Shown in pieces: positions 36,154 to 45,400 of a stretch of DNA of 64,000 nt; the stretch's first letter is position 1; the number at the start of each line of letters is the position of its first letter. The stretch spans positions 2,170,001-2,234,000 of the forward strand of contig NC_079491.1 in NCBI RefSeq assembly GCF_020520425.1, in the 5' to 3' direction. A model generated the notes under the pieces. That model was not told the origin of the DNA. It did no database searches and worked only from the letters and a program-made list of their open reading frames with translations. Made by a program: the position numbers and the translations under genes. This DNA is from Spinacia oleracea (taxonomy: Eukaryota > Streptophyta > Magnoliopsida > Caryophyllales > Amaranthaceae).

Positions 36154-36900
36154 CTAAAGGACGTCCATTATTTTGTACCGGTGAAAAAACGCATCTTTTT
36201 CTTTTTTGCCTTTTCTTGTGTAATAATACTTGGTAGACATTTGCTTCGAATATTAAACGCAATCAGATTAAAATCATTCTCGCAACTATAACAAATCGTC
36301 AAGATTACCGTGCTAGATCTACCAAACAGTCAATTTTTTTAGAATTATGTTATGATTTTCGAATGGAAGAACAAATTCACTCTTAACTAAAAGTTAATTT
36401 AAACTAATCAAGATTTGAGTCAGCCATTTATGAGTTAACAATACACACTAGATCATTATGCCAAAGTTTGCTTATACCTAATTATTCTGTAAATGCTTGC
36501 TTACACTCCATGTATTTATTCTGTAAATGTCCAAGTATTCAATTCGCTTCAACAATGTCACACAGTAAATACTGTATAATTAACCCAAATCACTGTATCC
36601 TGATTATCAATTTTTTTAGAGTCCAGTAATCTATATCAATGAATAAATTACGTCATATTTATGGTATGCATTTATCGACCAAATTGCAACAAAATTATTG
36701 ATTGACGAGACATCTCACATCTCCCGCACAGGCAATGGTTTCAACAGGGATAATTTAGTCTTTTTAACTGCCTAGCATTCAATCCTTTGCCAAAAATGGT
36801 AGCCATTAAAATTAATTAAGTAACCTTGATTATTCATTCATTCAAGGTCAAGATTGTTCAATCATGAAAAATAAATTAATTATAATGAGTTTGTTTAACG
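36154..36900. other. No gene seen
   Basis: AT-rich. TTATTCTGTAAATG occurs twice (36484, 36527). A purine-rich tail follows towards the snoRNA locus. Possibly the 3' end of the minus-strand snoRNA transcript. Confidence 0.4.
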
Positions 36901-36928
36901 AAAACCTTTTTTTTATTCTGAAAATAGA

Positions 36929-37023
36929 GAACGATCAGAGTACGAATACGTGAATTCGCCATCATTCCGGCGATCAAACCTTGAAATTTCAAGGATTTAA
37001 TGAAAATGTTCATCAAATCGTTC
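36929..37023 (-). ncRNA. Box C/D snoRNA candidate B1
   Basis: Minus strand, closed by a perfect 7-bp stem (GAACGAT / ATCGTTC). Box C is TTGATGA (37016-37010; first base off consensus), C' ATGATGG, and box D CTGA (36938-36935). CGTATTCGTACT directly abuts box D and complements 12 nt of 25S rRNA (AGUACGAAUACG). The D+5 rule puts the target on a C two bases beyond the U predicted for B2. The D' guide seen in the other three copies is replaced here by a palindrome-like stretch (CCTTGAAATTTCAAGG), so this copy seems to keep one guide only. Confidence 0.72.
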
Positions 37024-37081
37024 GATTTTATAGAAGAAAAGAAAATTAATTAAAGAAAAAGCTGATGAAAATGGGGGAGAT

Positions 37082-37179
37082 GAGTAATAGGATCAGATAG
37101 AGCTAATACATTGTTGCCATCATATCGGCGAATCAAACCAATAGGGAACAAAATAGTTCAATCATCATTTCAATTACTC
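37082..37179 (-). ncRNA. Box C/D snoRNA candidate A1 (double guide)
   Basis: Minus strand, closed by a perfect 7-bp stem (GAGTAAT / ATTACTC). Box C ATGATGA (37168-37162), D' TTGA (37136-37133), C' ATGATGG (37123-37117), box D CTGA (37096-37093). The box D guide GTATTAGCTCTA complements 18S UAGAGCUAAUAC; D+5 gives the A of UAGA, which may be the plant Am162 site guided by U45-type snoRNAs (name and number from memory). The D' guide GTTCCCTATTGGT complements 13 nt of 25S (ACCAAUAGGGAAC). This is the best formed of the four. Confidence 0.82.
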
Positions 37180-37354
37180 TCCGTAAATTCTAACTTTATA
37201 AAAATAAATGAATCAAAACTTCGTAGATCTGAAAAACAAAGCGAAAAAGAAAAAAATTAAGTTTTGAAATAGAAGGGAGATACGATAATGGCGACAGAGG
37301 ATGAAGGGTGGTAGTGACGCTACTGTGGAGGTGGAGATGAGGTTGAAGATGATG

Positions 37355-37453
37355 AAACCCTAATATTTTGATCGGGAATTTATAGGATATGATGAAGTTG
37401 ATGCCTGGGTTTTGAGACCCTAAATCCCTAATTAGGGCATATGGAAGTGGGCC
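37355..37453 (-). promoter_or_regulatory. Promoter of snoRNA locus 1 (site II, TATA, telo-box)
   Basis: Towards the minus strand: site II (TGGGCC at 37448-37453 on the plus strand), a TATA box CTATAAATT (37385-37377), and a telo-box (AAACCCTAA at 37355-37363, read as AGGGTTT near the likely start). The distance to snoRNA A1 is about 180 bp. The order matches locus 2. Confidence 0.65.
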
Positions 37454-37553
37454 GGGTGTGACTATTAGCGCATTAATATATCTATTAAGGTCCATATAGC
37501 CAAAATCTTAGGCCCAATAACATTTTTAACTTGAAGACCATTTACCAAGCTCT

Positions 37554-37720
37554 ACCAATTGCTTGTTGGTTCAGTGGTGATTGAGACTGAACTTGGTAGG
37601 GAGAATCCGTGTTTGATCTCTCGCAGCAACAATTGGGAGGGGACTGGAACCTAACCACCCAGAACTCGCCTCGAATTCGGATTAGCCCTGAGGGTGAACA
37701 GGTGCTAACACCAAAAAAAC
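37554..37720 (+). mobile_element. Au-like SINE, copy 1
   Basis: The tRNA-type A box TGGTTCAGTGG is near the start, a B-box-like GTTTGATCTCTCGC follows, and the element ends CTAACACCAAAAAAAC. A perfect 16-bp target duplication, CCATTTACCAAGCTCT, lies on both sides (37538-37553, 37721-37736). The body strongly resembles the copy at 38969-39145. Confidence 0.9.
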
Positions 37721-37736
37721 CCATTTACCAAGCTCT

Positions 37737-38100
37737 TAAAAAATGGGTGAAATTGAATCAAGTAACAAGTATTGGACCAACAATAATTATTGTAGCATTT
37801 GGTGTATAATAAATATATTGTATATAGGGTAACTTTATCCAGTTTTGGGTTATTTTTGACATGTTTTTTATTAAATTTTTTATATTGTTAGTAAATTTTG
37901 ATAGATGATTTTTGTAAAGTGTTGCATGGTTATGTTTATACATTATTAATTATTTATCATTCAATTAAAAGAAAATACACAATAGTTTCTCATAATGATG
38001 TTTTGAGTAAAATAACATTCGATAATTGATTATCATCTGATAAGATAAGTGAGCATTTTCTTTTGAGGGAAAGATAAGTGAGCAAACTAGAACCTGATAA
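37737..38100. other. AT-rich spacer with a worn hairpin element
   Basis: About 37793-37990 resembles the hairpin-ended element at 51567-51895 (TTTGGTGTATAATAAATATA, then TATCCAGTTTT, then GTTTATACATTATTAAT). Near 38040 and 38073 AGATAAGTGAGCA occurs twice. Confidence 0.5.
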
Positions 38101-38641
38101 AAACCAGAAGATTACCATGATCACCAGCTTGCTGCAATTCTAGTGGATGTGACTGCTTTGCTCAAAAGAGATTGGAACGTGACAATTCAACATGTGAACC
38201 GCGAAGTTAATGGTGTAGCACATGATCTTGCTGATATTGGCCGCAACATTGATGGAGAACGCACCTATTATTTCCAGCCACCGAAAAAAGTCTTGCAGAC
38301 CTCTCTTCAAGAGATCCACCCGCAGGGGAGTCTTAGCTGTTTGAAATTCAATCCGATTATGAACTCAGAAGTATTTTGTTGTAATATATCTAACCTAGCT
38401 TATGTTGCAAAAAACAATCCAAGTTGGTTATTGGTACTCCATGGCTTGGGGGTGTTGTAATATAGGAAGCCGTCTGATCTTATGCGTAAGTAGTCTTACT
38501 AGCTATGGTTAGATTTGAAGGTTTTTGGTCTGATCGGATTCATAATTGGCCTTTGTTTTTGCTGGTCATGTTAAAAACATTAGGTTCCTTTGGAGCCCTT
38601 TTAAATGTAATATAAGCTAACTTCGTTTCTGCGTTAAAAAA
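38101..38641 (+). pseudogene. LINE 3' fragment with RNase H-like (RVT_3) end
   Basis: The reading frame open from 38101 contains DYHDHQLAAILVDVTALL, then VTIQHVNREVNGVAHDLADI, the C-terminal half of an RVT_3 RNase H domain with its conserved HV.RE.N..A pattern. The frame runs to 38460. The following sequence ends with CTTTGGAGCCCTTTTAAATG, then TTTCTGCGTTAAAAAAAG, like a LINE 3' end with a short A tail. No upstream reverse transcriptase is present, so it is a 5'-truncated copy. A host gene fragment is the alternative. Confidence 0.6.
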
Positions 38642-38968
38642 AGTACCGGCTACGCTGTACCTCACCTTAAAATTCTGCCTATTAGGTCGGGTCGGGCTAG
38701 ACCGGGGCAAACTTCGTGTCAAAATGTCTGCTCATAACCTGTTATTTTGGGCCAAAAGTAGCGGATTTTTGGGGTCATTTTCGAGCCGGACCATACAAAA
38801 ATTTCAACTTTGAATTTCCCAAAAATCATGTCCAAATCCGCAAATTTTCGAGTCGGACCAGAGGACCGGGCTCATGATAATCAGGTATAGAGCAAACTAA
38901 AATACCGTATTTCCACTCTTAAAGACGTGGAAATGGGCCAAGGAATCACGAATAATGAGGATCATTTT

Positions 38969-39145
38969 TTTTTAATTTTTTTTTGGTGTTAGCACTCGGT
39001 TCATTCTTTTGGCTAATTCGGATTCGGGGTGATTTCTGGTGGTTAGTTTCCAGTCCCCTTCCAGTTATTATCGCGGGAATCAAACACGGGTTCTCCTTAC
39101 CAAGTTCAACACCAATCACCACTAAACTAACAAACAACAGACGTT
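38969..39145 (-). mobile_element. Au-like SINE, copy 2
   Basis: On the minus strand: A box with TTTAGTGGTGATTGG, then CGTGTTTGATTCCCGCG (B box), ending GCTAACACCAAAAAAAAATT. A 15-bp target duplication with two mismatches flanks it (38954-38968, 39146-39160). It sits about 300 bp upstream of the lipase start codon. Confidence 0.85.
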
Positions 39146-39186
39146 AATGAAGTTCATTTTACAGATGTGTCAAGTTAACGTAGCCC

Positions 39187-39282
39187 AAAGCGGCACCACC
39201 GTCCACCGCGCCTTTTTCTCTCTCTCCCCGTATCAAAGCGGCACCACCGTCCACCGCGCCTTTTTCTCTCTCTCCCCGTATC
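39187..39282. repeat. Perfect 48-bp tandem duplication just upstream of the lipase gene
   Basis: Units 39187-39234 and 39235-39282 are identical (each starts AAAGCGGCACCACCGTCCAC and ends TCTCTCTCCCCGTATC). They lie 165-260 bp before the ATG, probably in the promoter or leader, and contain a CT-rich run typical of plant leaders. Confidence 0.95.
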
Positions 39283-39446
39283 GTCTTCTTCTTCGTCTCT
39301 ACAAACACATTACGAATAACACACAGTAAACACACAAATTGACAATACTAACCTCAAGTATTTCAGATAATCCCTTCACCATTTTTTCCGTAACCAACCT
39401 CCTTAACCCCCTCTCACTCTCTCACTCTGCACTTAATCGGTGAACA

Positions 39447-42400
39447 ATGGCGACTTTTTCATTGCGCCGTATTTTACATCAATTCGGTAAATTCCCTATT
39501 TTTTGTTTTTTCAATTTTCATTTCCTTTTTTTTTAGTGAATTGGAATTTGCATGATCTTTTTTTCGCTATTAGTAACTCTAATTTTGTATGATTTTGGCT
39601 GTGTTTTGTGATACTTATGATCATATATAGTTAAAATGCGAGTAACATAATTTGTGGAATTTCAAGCTCAATTGAAGATTAATTTGGTGTTGTTAGAATG
39701 CTAATTTGAATGTTGGATTGAGTTTTCAGCTTCAAAGAAGGATTCTTGTGGTGTTAATCAGTTGTATGTGTAACCAATTTCAGTTCTATTTAGTTATGAT
39801 ACAACAGTTGAAATTGAAGGGTTTTATTGTTTTTGAATCTTCAATTTGGAAAATTTGCCTGCTTATAATTTGAAGATTTTGATTAAACAGTTGCAAATTA
39901 TCCTTGCCACGCCATTCTCCGTCGTATGAATGACTCTCAGTGTGTGTGTGTGAAACCAAAGGGACAATAGGGTGCACACAATTTGAAAACTTGAAGCTTC
40001 AGGGATAGTTATAATGAGGTCGAGTTTGACTTTGATTTGGAATCATTTATTTGTGAGTGCCCGACACGGGTAATTTTCCAAGTGCCAAACACTGTTTTAT
40101 GGAAATCATGCCTAATTTTGGCCAAAAATGAAGTATCATAGTGTCGTACTTATGTTTGACTGTCGAGTATTCGACTATTCGGCACGGGTACTTGTGGTAA
40201 AATGAAGAGTCGCAGTAACATAGTGGAGGTTTCTTCCTGAAAGTAATGCATGATTGTATAGGTATACTTTGTCCATTTATGAATACTATGATGCCTCGAG
40301 TGAGATACATCAGAGTGTACAATTTCATTGCATATGAAGATTTAAGTGGTCTTGACGCTTGGGACTAGTTATTATAATTTGCTCCGTTTTGATGTTGGTC
40401 TATATCGCAGGCCTTGTGTGTTTGGAACTTTAGATCTATACCGTTTGTTGTCTTTATTCTTTGTATTTCAACTAGAAGTTAAGTCACCTACCTTTTTCAA
40501 CTTAACTATAGAAAAATGGTACATATTAAGTATTTAAGTCATATCCTTTTTGTATCTTGATCGATTGCTCTATGATAACATCAGTAGCTGATCACAGTTG
40601 TTAGTAGAAAAAAATATTTCAGAAACTTCTGACCCGAATGGAATTTATAGGGGAAAACCCTAAACATTTAGTAGTGTAGGGGTTTCTTTGTCTCAAACCA
40701 TACATCTGAACGTAACGCTTCCTAGAGGACTCTTTCTTTGACTTGGAATGTAAGCATTAGTTAGATGCTCAAAATGCAACTTCTCTTCCTGCTCCATGAT
40801 TCTATCCCATGATTGGCCCTTATTTCTTTCTGCTGCTTGATTTTTGCCTTCCATTGGTAAATCTATATGGTAGCTCAGTGTGCATACCTTCTTTTATATA
40901 ACGTCAAACCAGTTTATTTATGCCATTTTGGTCGCTTTTCTACCACGATCTTTGTTTTGTTACGCTGAAGCACTTAGCCTGTATTTGCTCGTCCTAGTAT
41001 TCTGATTTCTTCTGTTAAATCTGATTATTATAATTTTAAAATCATCTGTAGATAAGCACATACTAAAGAAACATGAATCATATGGAATGCTCGTATATGG
41101 CGCTCTTACCAGGTATCGGTCACTATCGTCAAAGTCTGAAAGCAAAGGTTCGTGTGATATGTCTAAGAGGCCCGAGCTCATTGATAGGACAGACTTTGAT
41201 CGCGCAGTTGGAAAGTACAGCTCTGATGATGATGAAGTGAATGATAGTAAGCGGAAGGTGGAACTTGCATGGCTTACAAAGGCACTTGAACCTGCACTAC
41301 AGCTTTGTAGGTGGGCTTTCCCAGGTCTGGTAATTTTTTTTTTGTTGTTATTTGGATACGAGGCTTTTTATTAAATGGAATAAACGTTTAACTGAATGGC
41401 TAAGTTGTTAGTCAGGAAGTTGTTAGTCAGGAAAGGGATTTCAGCTTTATGTCAAGGGTTTATTTGGAACAACTTCTTTGTAATTGTTTGTATAGAATTG
41501 CTTATATTCCTGCTCATTATCCCTCCGGGTAGAGGAATTGACGGCCCGTTTGGTAGCCGGCGATAAATGGTGTCAATGGGTACGAATTTGTAAGGAAAAT
41601 CAATATCCATTCCCTTGGTAATGCTAATTCACTCAAAATTATCTCTTTTTCTTTATAAATTTCCATTACCATCCATTAAAATTTGGGGAGTGGTATTAGG
41701 TGAGAATGCAAATTTATGAAGAAAAACACAAAGTTTAAGACAAATTTCATTACCATGGACATCATAATGTTATTTTCTTGCCAAATAACACTAAGATTTA
41801 TTCTCACCCCACCATTTAGTAGCGGCTAGCAAACGGGCCCTGAGAGTAGTGGCATTAAAGCTTTCCATATGGCCTTATTTATGATTTCTTTTAGAACAGT
41901 TATTTTTGTCATGGTGTCATGTTGACCTTACTTAAAAATTGCATAATGCACATATTTAATCTCAACCGTTCCAACTTAACCAGTTAAATACAACCACAAG
42001 CTTTTGCTTGCCGATATCTTTGTTTTTCATTACCATCAAAAGAAGATAAAATTCATCAAACAAAAAGAAACTGGCGAGGCATTGACCATGCTACGCCGTG
42101 GGATTCCCTTTTTGTCGGAAGTTCAATTTTTGATTGTTTGTTTGTATGGGGTATTCTTTGAAGTGTTGTTCATTCTTTCAGTTGGTAACTGGGGCAGTTG
42201 TTTTACGTAGCAGGAAATGGTTCTGAAAGCAAGATTCCACCTAGTAGTCATTCAATTGCTGAAATTATTGCCAGTATCCAGAGAAGTAAGACTGGAATAC
42301 AAGACTGGAGCCTTGCTGATCTCACAATTGGACTGTACCTTATGTATCTTCGTCAAGCATCTGCAACTCCACATGAAGATGTCAAGGGTGCTCAAATCAC

Positions 42401-45400
42401 CTCCGAATCCGTGGTAATTTTAGAATTAATGTCTTTATATAAATTTAAATTATGTTAATCAACCAATACACCAGTTGCTGCAAGATTCACACTAAGCTGT
42501 TCTATTTTTGTTTGTGTTCTATTTTTGTTTGTATTAAGATTATTAACTATCTCTCTTCTTGATGCTTATGTGAACTAGGTAGAAGACCTTATATATCACT
42601 TGGAATTAGCTAGAGGATCGTATAGGGACACACCTGCAGGCCTCGCCAGATTAAGCATGCTTCGAGAAAGTAATATCCTGAAATTTATCAGGAATTCCAG
42701 CGTGATGAGACCTGGCTATTACATCGGTATCGATCCGCGCAGAAAACTTGTAATTCTTGGCATTCGTGGAACTCATACAGTATATGACCTTGTAACTGAT
42801 ATTGTGTCAACAAGTGATGGAGATGTCACCTTCGAAGGCTACTCAACCCACTTTGGTACTGCTGAAGCTGCTCGCTGGTTTCTGAATCATGAAATGGGAA
42901 CGATAAAGAAGTGCTTGCATAAACACGAGGTTGGTGAAGCTTTTTCTGTAGCTCAATTTGATATCTGTTTTTTTTCTGAGTTTTTTTTAGGATTTTTTCA
43001 TATTTAACACCTACAAAGTTTCACTTTTTTTTGTTTACCACCTTATAAGTTGGAATTTTACGCTTACCACCTAAAACTTATCAAATGTTTTATAATCACC
43101 ACCACTTAATGGAATCCATCCAATTTACCATCCATGTGGGTCCCACTCAACTAACTACGTTGGTTTCACTCCTAACCCTGAACTTTGTAGGTGGTAAACA
43201 TGAAAAAAGTGAAACTTTGTAGGTGGTAAATATCAAAAAAGTAATGAACATGTTTACATCTTACCTGCTCCGCTTTGTTATTTTGGCCTGATTCCCTTAC
43301 AGGGTTATAGGTTGCGGTTGGTGGGGCATTCTCTTGGAGCTTCTACAGCTTCTTTATTGGCAATGATGCTTCGTAAAAAATCAGCCACAGAACTAGGATT
43401 TGATCCCAGTACTGTAACTGCTGTTGGGATTGCTCCTCCTCCTTGTGTGTCCAAAGAGCTTGCTGAAAGCTGCCGTGACTATGTCAGCACTGTTGTCATG
43501 CAGGTAGGCATTCTGGGATCATTAGGAGAGTCTTTTCCCACACGTTTTCAGAAGTAAATTATTTTAGAGTAATATCTGTCATCTTCTTGCAGGATGACAT
43601 TGTTCCTCGGTTGAGTGTCGCTTCTTTGGCAAGGCTGAGAAATGAAATAATTCAAACCGACTTGTAAGCTACCGCCCCTATTTTCCAAAACTTCTGCCCT
43701 TATTTACCTTCCACCCTTATTTTCTTTGAGCGATTCTGACCTAAAATTTCCGTGACTGCAATTTAAGTAGTGGTGAGTTTTCTCTTTGCTTAATGTTATT
43801 TGGAAGAACTTTTTTTCTCTTGTTGGTGTCATCTAGGAAATGGTCTTGTCTATGTCAGTTTCTGAAAAAGCGCGTTTAAGGCGTGTCTAGGTAATAGGGT
43901 GTAAGCACTTTTTTAGTTCCAGGCGAGGCACACTTAAAGCGCCAGAGGCGCACTTCAGTCAAAATTTTGATCTTCATAAAGTGCGCCTCATTTCAACGAG
44001 ACGCACTGAAGCGCGCCTAGGGGCAACAAGACCCTATCGCCTTGGTGCACCTTGAGCTTTTTTACGCTAACTCTTGTAAAAAGGTTTTTTCCTTTCTTTT
44101 AAGAAATAGAAACACATTGAAAAGATTACAAAATTAGATCAGTAACTTAAACATTTTGAACCTTCTCTAACCTTGCCTATGGACTAATGGTGAGACCCAT
44201 ACTGAAATGATGTTGCTTTCCCTATAAAGAGATGTGCCAGAGGTTGCTGTTTTGTGGATCCTTATTTGAGCAATTAGTGAACCCTTTCGTTGCTAGGAAA
44301 GGGGTCATGGTTGTCGACAGATCAAAATCACCAGGCCTTTTGTTTGCAATTGAACCGGGTGACCCTCGTGAGATATTGGAGTTATAAAGGAGAAAAAATT
44401 ATGGAAACCAATCATAACTACTGAAACACAAAAATCCAAGAAGAAAACAATATTTTGAGCTTTTTTTTGTTTCGTGTAAATTAACAAGTTTAATTAGAAC
44501 ACCTTTACAAGAACTGGAAAAAGATGCAGCATTTTGATGGTGACACTTATGATATATTATATTTATAGAGGAAATAATTATGGGAACCGATCATAACTAC
44601 CGTAACACAAAAATGCAAGGAAAAAATAGTAAGTTTTTTCTGGTTGTGCGTTTGGGGTAATTTATTTTCAAATGATGCAATTTCTCTGTGTTTCTATTTG
44701 GGGTTTCTCTATGTATAAGAGTTGAGTTTTTTTTTCTTTCTTTTTCTCATAGAGCTCTAGAAGAAAAGTTGTACAACTTGGAAATAGAAGTTACAACTTA
44801 TAAGGAGGTCAATACTCTTTCGGTATGTGTTAGGGGTTGTCTGTAAATGGATCATCGTTTTGAGAGCTCACTTTCCCCCGGCCCTAGTGAATATAGGTCT
44901 TATTTTCGGGTTTCTAATTTAGAATTTCCAAAGACTAAATTCATATTATATGTCCAGTCTACTAGAGTCTACACTGCTTGTCTACAAGTGTACCTCCTGT
45001 ATTGCCCTTTCTTTATGCCGATTCACTATCTGTTATCATTATACTTATCATTATACTGTAGCAGTTAACAAAATTCGTGAGCTTCTTTTATTATTCTGAT
45101 TTTCAAGTGTTACCATTATCTTATTGCTTTTAGAGGCTCTCAAGTGTAGAGAACTTTACATTTTTCTTGGCTTGTTACACCCAGTGGTGAAGTATTAAGA
45201 TGATGCGGAACTTTTTAGAGTTGAGTACTTAAGTATCATATATGTGTGTCGGGTCTTGTACTCTCGTGAAATATGGCATGTAATTTTTAAGGATTTGGCA
45301 TGCTATTTGTGAATATATGGCCTTGTAGGGTGGTCAAGAGGGTGGATTTTCTCCCTATGTTGACATGAGGGTTTGCTTCAGCCTCTTAGTGAAAATTAGT

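Noticed and set aside
35387-36262. Several overlapping ORFs of 60-156 codons on both strands
   Set aside because: They lie in GGGCC-rich MITEs, are Pro/Gly/Arg-rich in all frames and match the same element elsewhere, so they are composition by-products.
37196-37495. Minus-strand ORF of 99 codons upstream of snoRNA A1
   Set aside because: It crosses the telo-box and TATA region of the snoRNA locus and shows no domain; treated as chance.
41087-41374. Stand-alone 95-codon ORF in lipase exon 2
   Set aside because: It is exon 2 read through its donor site; the spliced form continues into exon 3 in the correct phase.
42181-42213. Using the TTTCAG before TTGGTAACTGG as the lipase exon 3 acceptor
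   Set aside because: Every phase meets a stop or loses the conserved frame; the acceptor TAGCAG just before GAAATGG fits the frame and the family sequence.
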